Shown here piece after piece: positions 50,366 through 64,000 of a DNA stretch of 64,000 bases (its first letter is position 1; every line of letters starts with the position of its first letter). A model generated the notes under the pieces. It searched no databases. It saw only the letters and a list, made by a program, of their open reading frames with translations, and was not told the origin of the DNA. Source of the stretch: Lampris incognitus. Taxonomy: Eukaryota; Chordata; Actinopteri; Lampriformes; Lampridae. Location of the stretch: NCBI RefSeq assembly GCF_029633865.1, contig NC_079222.1:33174695-33238694 (forward strand), read 5' to 3'. Both the position numbers and the translations under genes were made by a program.

Positions 50366-53300
50366 GTATTAAACACAAACTCCTAAACCTGACAAATCGT
50401 TTGGAATAGACTTTTAAAATCGCAGGAAATAAAAAATGTCGCATCTCAACCGTCGCGGTCGTTGCCAGACTGTCGGTCAAACGATAGGGGCAGCATGCTA
50501 GGTGTTTGCTAGCTAGCAAGCCTGCGGCTAATGACATTGACTGACGTGAAAAAGACGCACGTTGGGGATAGTCGCAACTGCGGCATGTAAAGGAACATTG
50601 TTAGGCTTTTGGATGCACAATGGCGTCCCTGCTATTTACTTCGTTACATACGGTGTGTTGTCGAAACACCTTCATACTTCAGCTGCAAGGTCAGAATTGT
50701 GGACCTTTGCCCTGCGCGCTGCACATCACGGTCTGTTGGCTGCTGTGCATCAACGCGTGCAAGGGCAAGAAATACAGATTTAGAAAAGGACCGTAAGGTT
50801 TTTCTAACCAAGCATGTCGACCTTGAAAGGATGACAACATTGAAGGTGTGCTTTGAGTTAAAGTGCCAAACGTTCTCGTCCTCCTCCCTCGTCAGCCTGC
50901 ACAACTGATGGGCTACTCTTACCACCATCGTATTTATGTTCCAGAATAGCCTCATTTAATGTAACCTTTTGTTTCAGACGGCCAGGTGGTCCGCCTTGTT
51001 CCTTGGCGTATTGTATGGAAAGCAGAGGCTTGGTAAGTGTCTTTCAGAAAGATCCTCCTTTTTAATTGCAATTGTGTGAATGTCTGAAATTCAAGTGTCT
51101 CGTTTATGAATAATCCTGTATCAACAAAGTGGTCTGATTATGACATTGTGAAGCAGTTAGTTTTAAACATAGCCTGTCGTTTCTTCTCTTTTGAAACGGA
51201 CATGTTCAATAAATTTTCTGTTGACTACCACCGTGGGACGTTTCAGTGCAGTTAATGGACCTTTCTGTTTGTTGCTGTTTAATGCACCATGCTAGAAGCT
51301 TGATTCCCAGGCTTTTCTCCCTGGTCATAGCAGGACTGTTAGAGTCTCATTCACTGACAGCTGCTTTGTTAGCTGGCAGTTCTCTATGCTGTGATCTAAG
51401 TAGTAGTTTTGCCTGTGCATCTATAGAGCTAGGCCTGTTTTGGTAGAAATCTGTTTCTAGTTCTTTTATTTTCTCATCTGATGTCTTCATTTCAAGTTGG
51501 GTACTCTTTTTTTGAGCTTGTAAGACAAGGTATCCGACCTCTAATAAATGCCTTGAATGCCTCCCATCTTGTGGTAGCAGATGTTTGGGTAGTGTTGCAT
51601 TCAAAATACAAGTCAATCTGTTTATCTAAAAAAGTCTATGAATGCGGGTCCACAAGCCAACCTGGTTGAAAATGCCATTTTGGGGGATGACTCACAAGTT
51701 CAGTATCTTTATAACTCAAAGATATGGCTGCATGGTTGGATAGAACCATACTGCTATACTGACATTCATCAATTTTGAAAACAAGTAATGCTGAGACTAA
51801 AAAGTAGTCTGTACGATGGTAAGTTTTATAAGAGCTGGATTAACAGGAATATTCTACTTTATTTGGTTTACCATGTCTCCAAATATCCAAAAAATTCAAT
51901 TCTTTCATGAAATGGTGTATTGTCTTACTCAAGCTGGTGTGAGTATTATCTAAGCTGGGTGGGTTGTCTCTCAATGGGTCTAACATACAATTGAAGTCGC
52001 CAGCTGTTATGTTTTGCCCAGGGAGAATTGAAACAGTCAGAAACAGATTATTATAAAATTTAAGATCAACTACATTTTTTGTGACAGACATGGGTGCAAG
52101 TCAATGAATACTGGGATGGCATCCAGCGCTTTACCTGTGACCACATCCTTAGGGTTAGTGGTTGTGTCAGGAAGGGCAGCCGATGTAAAATTTTGCCAAA
52201 TCAGTGTGCGGATTGACGAGACCATACTGGATCGGTTGAGGCTCTATACCGAATCGGTCAAGGCCCAGGTTAACAGTGGCCGCCATTGGTGCTGTGCCCT
52301 CACAGGGTACCGATGGAAAATTTAAAATTTGCCGAGGCGCCCCCTGAGAGAAAGGGAATAAGCCGATAGAAGAAGACCAAGTGTAGCAATAATAACTGCC
52401 TACCAATTTGCTCTGAAAAAAATCAAACATGACTTTGAAAATAACCAATACAGTTTACCCTATTGCTTGTTAATTTGGTTCATGTTTATCATCTGAGATT
52501 AGTTTTTGCATTTTTGCTGACTGCAGTGTCTTTCACAGACCTTAATTTCTGGTCAAAAGGATGCAGCTCATCAAAATAACCATCAGTAGAGTTTGACCTG
52601 CTGCATTGCAGATGAAAATATGATACTTATTTTAAGCAGTTTTTGAATTAAAAAAAATCCTGACAAGGGACTTATGTTATTACTTGGACTATGTAAGTTT
52701 TAGGGAGGAGGTAGAGGGATAATTGTTGTATTCCCTTATTGTTCATTTCCTTCTGCAATTGACCTGATGTTATATTAGAATTCAATATCAGCAAATAGTA
52801 TCATGCTACTGGACAGTGACACTGGCCGTTTCACACCATTGTTTATTGTTAAGCACGTTGGGCATGTTGTTGCAGGGTCATCTAATCTGGGTTGCAAATA
52901 TTCGAGCTGGTGAAATGTACTCTCATGTTGCAATTACAAAATAACTGTGTGGCTCTAACACAGTATGCCACCAGCAAAATCCCCTCCACAAGTTAAGTTG
53001 AAATGTAGGTGGGTTATGGTTGCCTCTTGAAAACACAGCCCACTTGAAAAAGTATATACACACACGTGTAAATGAGTGACAAATTATATTTATTCATTTC
53101 ACTGTACATCAGTTACCAGTCCAAAGCAAAAGGTTGTCAGCAGCTCTATAGACTAATTTGTTATTGTATCTCACTCTTATATCTTCATATCGGATTCAAG
53201 AGGACACCTTTTTAAGTTAATGGAGAGGGTGATCCCGAAGACAGACATTCAGCAAAAATAAATGTGGCAAGAGAAAAGCTTTAATTAGCAGACATGTGAG

Positions 53301-54736
53301 GATCATTGTCTCATCCATGCACTACAGTAAATAAAAGCCTGCAGAATCAGATCCCTGGGTTTATTTGATTGGTATGTTGTCCTACACAGTAGCAGCACAT
53401 TCACATCATTTTCAACTTATACAGTCTGCTATATTCTCAAGACTACTAGGCTAACTGTCTGACAATAATAATAATGCTACTGAGTTCTGCTGTGAAGGGG
53501 TCTGTTTAAAGCAGTTTATCCAATATGAATATTACGTTTGTCAATAGGAAAAACAAAGTTAAACTTTATGGGACAACTTCCCGGTGATTACTTCCAGTGA
53601 TGGGGTTATTATTGGTTTCTGAGTAAACACTCAATGCTGATCTAATTTGCAGTTTTGTCTCTAGAAATATTCAACAAGACAAGAGAATGGATTTAAACAA
53701 AATAATGATTTTATGGTAAAATTGTGGGGTTTTTTTTTTTTTTTTTTTATCACTCAGAGTATCTAAAACCAATTGCGGAGGAAGAGAGGAAGATTGAGGA
53801 AGCAGAGAAGAAGGCCAGAGAGGAACAGGAGCGGATCTACAAACAGCTCTCTGAAGGTAAAGTATTAAGTCAAGTCAATTTTATTTGTATAGCACAATAT
53901 CAATATCATTTTAATACTCCCAAAAAGTGTCATTTTTTGATTTCCAAGACAACACATTACACTGGGTTTTGTTTTGTAAAGGTCCAATGAAATGAAAAAT
54001 TTATTTTCCTTCTTGTTACCTCTTTTATCTGCACTTAATTTACATATATTTAATGCTATGTTCTTGAGATGAAAAATAATTTCAGTTTTATGTTTACAAG
54101 ATAAGGAATTTGGGTAGCACGGTGGCGCAGCGGTTAGCACTGTCGCCTCACAGCAAGACGGTCCTGGGTTCAAACCCCGGGATTGTCCAACCTTGAGGGT
54201 CATCCCAGGCCGTCCTCTATGTGGAGTTTGCATGTTCTCCCCGTGTCTGCGGTGGGTCTTCTGCGGGTGCTCTGGTTTCCCCCACCATCTAAACAAGACA
54301 TGCATGTTAGGGTTAATGGACTGAGGCATGGCAAGTCCAACTGGAGTTGGTCCCCGGGCTCTTCTTGAAAAATACAATATTTTTTTGTTATATCACCCAG
54401 CATCTGTGGGCATACACTGAAAATGCTCCACTGAATAGGGCGCGACACTGGGGGAAGACGAGTGATCTTCTACCACCAAGTTGAAATTAGCCAATCGCAC
54501 ATCAGTGTCAACATTCTTCTAAAAAAGCCAGTCACTGTTGACTGTTAGTCAAATTAAACTTCCTCCCCTCGTTAAATCCCACCCGACAGTTGTGGTCATT
54601 CTGATATACATGAAATTGAGGAAGTGTGCGGTGCTCTGAATGCCATATCACAGGAGCTCTCAGTAGAGCAATAGTAGTTCTAATGTGTCTCCTCTTTCCT
54701 TTCTCTGCAGCAAACTCTGACACCATCCTGAAGTGA
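50330..54736 (+). CDS. atp5me: ATP synthase membrane subunit e, complete, four exons
   Basis: The product is subunit e of the mitochondrial F1Fo ATP synthase, a small inner-membrane protein of the peripheral Fo region that helps ATP synthase dimers form. Coding exons are 50330-50365, 50978-51032, 53758-53856 and 54711-54736, joined in frame at canonical GT-AG introns to give 71 residues; human ATP5ME has 69. Matching features are the MVP...VSPLIK start, a short hydrophobic membrane segment WSALFLGVLYG (residues ~16-26), YLKP followed by EEER, a charged helix rich in E and K, and the DTILK C-terminus (DSILK in human). The ATG matches the family start. It converges with pde6b, as in human. Intron 2 contains an antisense L1 remnant and intron 3 a SINE-like repeat. 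Confidence 0.96.
50978..51032 (+). CDS. atp5me: atp5me exon 2
   Basis: Acceptor tttcag|ACG, donor CTTG|gtaagt. Encodes TARWSALFLGVLYGKQRL, the membrane-spanning part; ends in phase 1. Confidence 0.95.
51240..52091 (-). mobile_element. L1-type LINE remnant, antisense in atp5me intron 2
   Basis: Minus-strand frames 51840-52091 and 51347-51616 read as parts of an L1-like ORF2. The first includes ITAGDFNC, the GDFN motif of the apurinic endonuclease domain. The second has the linker between endonuclease and reverse transcriptase (IKELETDFYQN, ANKAAVSE). Frames are broken between them and no reverse transcriptase core is present, so this is a dead fragment. Clade beyond L1-like is not certain. 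Confidence 0.72.
52092..52390. repeat. Dispersed fish repeat (retroposon-derived)
   Basis: The block tgtcaggaagggcagccgat, then atcggtcaaggcccaggtta and acagggtaccgatgg, resembles a repeat I know from many teleost genomes. The family name is uncertain. It abuts the L1 remnant. Confidence 0.5.
52391..53757. other. Remainder of atp5me intron 2
   Basis: Non-coding. A T19 run (53730-53748) forms the polypyrimidine tract of the exon 3 acceptor. Confidence 0.75.
53758..53856 (+). CDS. atp5me: atp5me exon 3
   Basis: Acceptor cactcag|AG, donor GAAG|gtaaag. Encodes the YLKP motif and the charged helix; enters in phase 1 and leaves in phase 1 (99 nt). Confidence 0.95.
53866..53905. repeat. Short retroposon-tail-like sequence
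   Basis: agtcaatttt followed by atttgtatagcac is a motif common at the ends of fish retroposons. Only a short piece is present. Confidence 0.4.
54112..54320 (+). repeat. SINE-like repeat with tRNA-type head, in atp5me intron 3
   Basis: Starts gggtagcacggtggcgcagc, contains an A-box-like ggcgcagcggttag and a B-box-like GGGTTCAAACCCC, then the block tggagtttgcatgttctccc. The same sequence type is widespread in teleosts. No intact tRNA fold is expected. Confidence 0.7.
54711..54736 (+). CDS. atp5me: atp5me exon 4 (coding part) and stop
   Basis: Acceptor ctctgcag|CA. Encodes ANSDTILK (first codon split) and TGA at 54734-54736. Confidence 0.95.
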
Positions 54737-54770
54737 ACTTTCACCGGAGCAGCCATTATGTTATAACCAT

Positions 54771-54776
54771 AATAAA
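54771..54776 (+). terminator. atp5me: Polyadenylation signal of atp5me (AATAAA)
   Basis: AATAAA lies 35 bp after the stop codon, giving a very short 3' UTR. Confidence 0.75.
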
Positions 54777-54799
54777 AATGACGATATTTTTAATGTACT

Positions 54800-57043
54800 C
54801 AAGTGTTGTTATTTGTTGATGGCGTTGGGTGTAGTAGACGGGTATGGCTTTCATGCACTTAAAATATTTTAACTCGCTCTAGAGGCTAAGACTGCTAGTT
54901 GCATGCGGTGCACATACACTGTTTTTGCATATGTGTTTATGTGTTATAGATGTGTGCGTATGTCTACCTGTCCTTCAGAAGGAGATGAGCCAGGAGGGAA
55001 AGCTGTAGGTTGTAATCCGGGCCTAGTTTAGCAGCAATCCCAGGATTGGGGTCAGGCACCAGTAGAAGAAAGTGCAGTGTGGGCAATACTTCTCCCCTGC
55101 AGTACTCTTTTGTTACGTAATTACAAACTCGATTTACCCTCGCTTAGCTTGATGTGTTGTAGTAATTATACAAGAACTGTCAAAAAGTGACATTTCTAGT
55201 GAACGCAATTGCACAGCAGAAATATGAATACTAAATGAGCACCGTGGTATGGTTACTGTTGTTACACAACGATGAAGACTGGTCAACAGTTTTGTTTGAT
55301 GTTGACTGATTGCAGCTTAAAGAATTGGCTAGTTAAGTTAATTGGTTCATTAACTTTGTTTCATAAGAAATCAATATAGTTTTAATACAGTACCCCAAAG
55401 TGGTGACATCATCACTAAAATATGTTGCATGGCAATTGCATTTCAACATTTAGTTACCATAGTCTGCCCTAGTCAGATTAGGGCTGGCCATGTATTTGTA
55501 GTATGCAATGTAGCCTATTGAAATAGACTATTGACCGGTGGGTGGACGTTGCTAATGAGCTGATGAGGAATTGATAAGAGATTTACCGGTTAGTTGGAAA
55601 CCCCAACCAGGGAAAAATGTAAACCAAGATATTTATGGGAGTTGGTAAATATGTCAGCATAAAAACTGATATTTCAACTTTCCTCCAAATCCAGTATTTC
55701 CATTTCCTACACAAAGAAATAAATCGGCTAAAGTCTTTCCATAAAAATAATTTGCTTTATTTGATCACCACAGGCAAGCTTGAAAATACAGACTTGAGCA
55801 AAATTAAACTACCTCTTAGTTTTTATAGCATATATGGTAAATGTATTTCTCTGACATGAAATATGAGTACAACTAAATCAACAACAATGATAATAATAAT
55901 AAAAAAATAATGTCATTACCCTTACATGGAATATTATATTCAGAGGTCAGAAAATGGAGACAAGCCTGAAAAAGTGTGAGGTTATTTCATTAATTAGTGT
56001 ATAGATTAATAATTTCTATATAGTATGTATGTATAGCTATATACATATGTGTGTGTGTGTGTGTTAAAAATTATTTTTCACCTAGAGAAACAATGTATTG
56101 GATTTTCTTTTGTTATTTACAGACGGGAAATATGTACAGTTTGCTACAAGAAGCCAAGATGCTTCTTGAATATTCTGAAGGAGCTGTCTTCATGTGAGTC
56201 TGTTGGTGTCATTACTGTATCAGAGGAGCATAAAATGTACGTTAACAGTGTCAAGGCCACTGGCTTTAAGCACAGCTAACATCCATCCAGAGAAAGGTCA
56301 CAGCCAGGTTCAATATGCGAATAGTCATTTGATATATAAACAAACTAAACTAATCATTATGATTCCTTATTCCTAGCAGAGTGGACTTAACAAATGTTTT
56401 ACTGAGCTTTGCAGGAATATAACCTCCTAGGCTACTCTCACACATTCGTACTTGGCATCATTGATGAGCAACTACAGAAACTCTGCTGGCTGGAGTAGCA
56501 TTTTCCATAAATGTCTACAGTTTATAATTTCTAGAAAGCAACAGAGAATGATTACATGATGCCAGCTTCATCTATATCTTTAACGTAAGCGGTGCATCGC
56601 TCATCTGTTCTGCCATTTTCTAGCTTTTGATCGCGAGCAGTAAGGAAGGTAAACACTCGTTTGTAAATGATGAATGACTGGAAGGAGTGAACATAACATA
56701 CAGTGTAACGACCACATAAAGATGTACATCATTCAACAATAACGCTAGACGATATAGTTCAACTTAAAAGTAACGCGTCTAATTCCTGTCATCTAAAATT
56801 GAAACAAATATAAACAATATACAAGTGAAAAAAGAAGTCCCATAGCCTTCGAATTGGTTATGTTGTTGCATTTTGCCAGGATGCAAACAATTAAGTTGTT
56901 TGAGATCAAAGGAACAAAGCGATACATTGTACAGAATAAAGAATATTCACGCATACATAATATCCACGGATGATACAAGACAAGATGTACATACAAGTTT
57001 CATGTTATAACGTGCACCGTTTTACATGGGGGCAAGTCACTAC
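54800..57043. other. Intergenic region between convergent genes
   Basis: AT-rich, with no exon, known repeat or RNA gene recognised. A short (TG) run is at 56048-56063. Confidence 0.6.
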
Positions 57044-57133
57044 TTTTTTTTTACCCCCTTTCTCCCCAAATGTGAGCCGTCCCGGTCACTGTTCCACCCC
57101 CTCTGCCGATCCGGGGAAGGCTGCAGACCACCT
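57044..57133 (-). repeat. SINE-like repeat, 3' (tail) part, split from 57872-58178
   Basis: cactgttccaccccctctgc, then cgatccgggg and ggctgcag, match the tail region of the copies at 59212, 60216 and 61490. The body of the same repeat resumes at 57872, on the far side of the miniature LTR complex. Confidence 0.72.
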
Positions 57134-57480
57134 TGTAGCGACATCAGGGGACAGGCGGGAATCCGCCACAGCCGGGAAGCGAACCCGGGTCACCTGGGCG
57201 ACTGCGCTAACCAGTCAACTAAAGGATCCGACCAGTTAGCCAAGGGCTAGCGAGTCTAGTCATCCATGGTCATCACACTACCCCCTCCCTCGGGATGCGC
57301 ATCCCTGCGCTTCAGCATATCAGCTCCCTCACGCCTCTGGGCGCATGCGCTTCTGATGGCCTCAGTCTCACCATCCCACTTTTGTCACACATGTAGCGAA
57401 TTCAGGGGCAGCCAGTAAGCAAACTCGGGTCACCTGCACCACGGCCGACTGCGCTAACCAGTAAAATAAGGGTCTAACCC
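57134..57480 (-). mobile_element. Miniature LTR element (TRIM-like), minus copy
   Basis: Read on the minus strand: a 5'-truncated LTR (~57480-57392, ending GCTACA), a degenerate primer site, a ~114-bp internal part, a polypurine stretch GAGGGAGGGGG (~57281-57291) and a complete LTR (57277-57134) beginning TGTGATGACC and ending GCTACA. No coding sequence. The complete LTR holds an A-box-like TTAGCGCAGTCG and GGGTTCGCTTCCC, close to a Pol III B-box. Confidence 0.72.
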
Positions 57481-57491
57481 ACTGGGGGTAG

Positions 57492-57871
57492 TGACCATGA
57501 ATGAGTAGACTCGCTAGCCGTTTGGCTAACGGGTCAAACCCTTTAGTTGAATGGTTAGCGCAGTTGCCCATGGTGCGGGCGACCCGGGATCGCGTCCCTG
57601 CTGCAACGGTTCCCGGCTGCCCCCTGAATTCGCTACACTGGTGTCAGAAGTGGGATAGTGAGACTGAGGCCATCGGAAGCGCGTGCGCCCAGAGGCGTGA
57701 GGGAGCTGATATGCTGAAGTGCGGGGACACGCTTCTCGAAGGAGGGGGGTAGTGTAATGATAACGGATGTGTAGACTCGCTAGCCTGTTGGCTAACTGGT
57801 CGGAGCCTCTACTTGACTGGTTAACGTAGTTGCCCGTGGTGCAGGAGACCCGGGTTCACGTCCTGGCTGCA
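57492..57871 (+). mobile_element. Miniature LTR element (TRIM-like), plus copy
   Basis: 5' LTR 57492-57637 ends GAATTCGCTACA. The primer site follows at once, then ~95 bp of internal sequence, a polypurine tract GAAGGAGGGGGG (57738-57749) and a 3' LTR from 57753, cut off at ~57871 before its end. Total internal length is ~115 bp, far too short for gag or pol, so movement would need enzymes from another element. The copy stands head to head with the minus copy at about 85% similarity by eye. Confidence 0.75.
57639..57656 (+). promoter_or_regulatory. Primer binding site, tRNA-Leu type
   Basis: TGGTGTCAGAAGTGGGAT is an 18/18 complement of the 3' end of vertebrate tRNA-Leu (CAG/CAA type) with CCA, as recalled from the known tRNA. 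It sits one base after the LTR end. Confidence 0.82.
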
Positions 57872-58178
57872 ACCACGTCTGCTCCGATACATGTGGAGTC
57901 GCCAGCCGCTTCTTTTCACCTGACAATGACGAGTTTCCCCAGGGGGACATGGCACGTGGGAGGATCACGCTATCCCCCCCCTCCCGAACAGGCGAACCGA
58001 CCGACCAGAAGAGGCGCTAGTGCAGCGACCAGGATACATACCCACATCCGGCCTCCCACCCGCAGACACGGCCAATTGTGTCTATGGGACACACAACCAA
58101 GTCGGAGGCAACACGGGGATTTGAACTGGCGATTCCCGTGTTGGTAGGCAACGGAATAGACCATCACGCTACCCGGAC
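57872..58178 (-). repeat. SINE-like repeat, body and tRNA-like head
   Basis: Continues the repeat begun at 57044-57133. Its head (minus strand) reads GTCCGGGTAGCGTGATGG and then CGCCAGTTCAAATCCCCG, an A-box and B-box pair in tRNA-like order. Confidence 0.75.
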
Positions 58179-59118
58179 AATGCATAAGTCATTACTTTTA
58201 AAAGCCTATATGGAGGAGTATAAAAGTTTGTGATTGTAGCCTTCATTACTTGTTAGGTAACACATCTATGACTAACATACAGCGTCAGAAGATGATGAAG
58301 CTGACATGAGGGGGAAAAGTATGAGATGAAACTCAGAAGGGAACAAGGCCAGATTTTCAATTTTAAAGGAGTAAATTAGCTGTTGCGTTATGCATTATTA
58401 TATACAGTACTGCTTAATAACAATCTATTGATTTGCCCCTCAAGGCCAAGTGGGGTCTGAATGTCAGCAAATGACAAGGGATTTTTCCCTGACCGCCAAC
58501 TATATTTTGACTGTTTCAAGGATTTTGAAGTTAAAAGCTTTAAACAGCATTGTTTTTTCTTGTATTTACATCAAATGAGCCAAACAATTATGTAGCTTTA
58601 ATCCAGTTGTGCTCAAAACGATGTATTTAAAATGCATCACAAAAAGTTACGGAAGCACAGGTAGTGAATATAGATACATTTCTGATGTCTCCTTCACGTC
58701 CATAATTACCTGCATCTTAAGATGACAAAAGGGACTTGTTCATAACCATAATCTGGTAACTGGTTGATTGTGTTTGATGACTGGGTATTGTTAGTCCAAG
58801 TCCTGGTGGTTCCTGGTGTCTTCTTGCTTCTGTCCTAGTCCACCAAGCTGATGGTCCTTAAACGCAAAACACGAGTTTCCTCAGTGTGGAAGAAAATGAA
58901 TAAGAAACATAATTTTTTAGTTCATATTTTTCTTTTGGTTCTTCAAGGACAATAATGGGACCATGTCTGCATGCTTCATTCAGCCTTCTCCTTTCATGTG
59001 AGCTTTTCCCTTGGCAGTGAAACCGACTCGCTGGCAGTGGTGCTGCAGTTATCCTGAAGCCAGCGGGTCCCCTCCCTCCCGTGCAGACTCCCATCATGTG
59101 CTTCAGGTGTTGGCTCTT
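58179..59118. other. pde6b 3' flank and probable 3' UTR
   Basis: No repeat or ORF recognised. A minus-strand ATTAAA (58597-58602) lies ~517 nt after the pde6b stop and is the nearest candidate polyadenylation signal I found; no AATAAA was seen nearby. Confidence 0.4.
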
Positions 59119-62960
<3,842 letters not shown>

Positions 62961-62965
62961 CTAGA

Positions 62966-62968
<3 letters not shown>

Positions 62969-63015
<47 letters not shown>
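62969..63015. repeat. (GA)n microsatellite, polypyrimidine tract of a pde6b acceptor
   Basis: On the pde6b strand this is (CT)n ending nine bases before the exon. Confidence 0.95.
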
Positions 63016-63020
<5 letters not shown>

Positions 63021-63384
63021 AGCTATAATGTTAGATAAAGGAAGTGTTATAAATGTACTGTGTAGATGTTATAAAAGCTTGTATTCAAGCAATTTGACTT
63101 TGCCATGTTCTTGATTTCAGTTATCAGACCACATTTTTACAGAGAATACATATAAAAAATATTTTGTTTAAATCCAGTGTTGCTGACTCAATGCGGATTA
63201 TAATGCTTAACGGCCAGCCACCCAGATCCTTAACCTGACCTTAACCAGACAAAACCTGTAGCTTAACTTAACCATCTCTAAACTAATACCTAAACATAAA
63301 CATTTCTAACTGTATACCTACACCAACTTAAAGAGTAACTAAACCCTAGCCCATTTTGGTGAGTTTGCGGACATCTGCTGGCGT
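63016..63384. other. pde6b intron sequence, no feature seen
   Basis: No exon or recognised repeat; a stretch of cttaacc-type short repeats is near 63220-63300. Confidence 0.55.
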
Positions 63385-63714
63385 AAAAACATATTAAGGT
63401 TGAAAACACGGCAGACTGGTCTCGATACTCTGTGATGTAAGCATAGCAGGATAAACACAGCTGCAGCTAATGACATTAATAATGGGTCTGATAGATGTAG
63501 GTGTACCAGCACACCTGTCAGCACTGACAGACAGACAGACAGACAGACACCACTAACAACTCTCAATGCTGGTTCTTTGGCACACCTACATACATCCAAC
63601 AGAGCCATTGTTGATGTCATTAGCCTCAGCTGTGTTTATCCTGTTACGCTAACATCACGGAGTACCAAGACCAGCTTGACATGTTTTTTTACCTTTATAT
63701 GGTTTTTAACCTGT
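63385..63714. repeat. Foldback (inverted repeat) element in pde6b intron
   Basis: Left arm ~63385-63510 and right arm ~63579-63714 are imperfect inverted copies: blocks ggataaacacagctg, ctaatgacat, and actggtct pair with their complements cagctgtgtttatcc, atgtcattag and agaccagc. The loop holds an (ACAG)n run (63526-63549). Confidence 0.78.
63526..63549. repeat. (ACAG)6 microsatellite
   Basis: Pure tetranucleotide run in the loop of the foldback element. Confidence 0.93.
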
Positions 63715-64000
63715 ACATTTCAGTAAACTCATAAGAGCAGATGTCCTGAACAACATTTTCATTCATTGAGTTGTTGAAATTTATTGTTTGCATGTGAGAA
63801 AGCATGATTGGAGATGTTGACTAGTCTTGTGAGGCTAAAAATATACATGTGTTCTTGTGACAGTGGTGTAGTCATGTATGGGCCCGCAAGACTAGTTGAC
63901 TTGCATTGTATGCACATGACAGAACCTGGCAACATATTTTGGGACCTGCAAATAAGGAAATGGAGCCTGCACAACTTCACACAGACTATTTCTTCTCATA
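63715..64000. other. Right end of window, pde6b intron
   Basis: No exon recognised; the next upstream pde6b exon must lie beyond the window. Confidence 0.5.

Noticed and set aside
54112-54190. tRNA gene at the head of the SINE-like repeat
   Set aside because: Only A-box and B-box-like parts are visible; I could not form an acceptor stem or anticodon arm, and the sequence runs on into SINE body.

Overview
The window is nuclear DNA of a vertebrate, almost certainly a teleost fish. It carries two spliced vertebrate genes in a conserved neighbourhood, several tRNA-headed SINE-like repeats, an L1-type LINE remnant, Ty3/Gypsy retrotransposons, many simple repeats and a large satellite array. There is no bacterial or organellar signal. 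The species cannot be named from the sequence alone.

Layout. Bases 1-2868 are the 3' part of a decayed Ty3/Gypsy element: integrase with a frameshift, then an 875-bp 3' LTR. It sits inside a satellite. Bases 2869-36450 are a tandem satellite of about 33.6 kb built from three related monomers, here called a (~690 bp), b (~750 bp) and c (~1019 bp). Their order changes along the array: a-b-c trimers of ~2.46 kb (3.5-24.2 kb, plus one extra c), then b-c dimers of ~1.77 kb (24.2-29.1 kb, ending at a deletion junction), then a-b-c-b tetramers of ~3.2 kb (29.8-36.2 kb). Bases 36451-43640 are a complete, young Ty3/Gypsy element inserted in the last satellite monomer: two 343-bp LTRs that differ at one base, a tRNA-Phe-type primer binding site, one intact 1992-codon gag-pol ORF and a 4-bp target duplication. 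Only about 32 bp of satellite follow it.

Bases 43673-50300 are gene-poor DNA with a pyrimidine-rich minisatellite, dinucleotide repeats and dispersed repeat fragments. Bases 50330-54736 hold the complete four-exon atp5me gene on the + strand (ATP synthase membrane subunit e, 71 residues). Bases 59119-62960 hold the last seven coding exons of the rod cGMP-phosphodiesterase gene pde6b on the - strand; the rest of that gene lies beyond the right edge. The two genes converge tail to tail, as ATP5ME and PDE6B do in human, which supports both names.

Between them (57.04-58.18 kb) is a nested repeat complex. Two head-to-head miniature LTR elements have LTRs of about 145 bp, a tRNA-Leu-type primer binding site and a polypurine tract but no coding sequence. 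Their LTRs contain a tRNA-like A-box and T-arm. The complex splits a SINE-like repeat. The most unusual features are the three-mode satellite array and these miniature LTR elements with Pol III-like LTRs.
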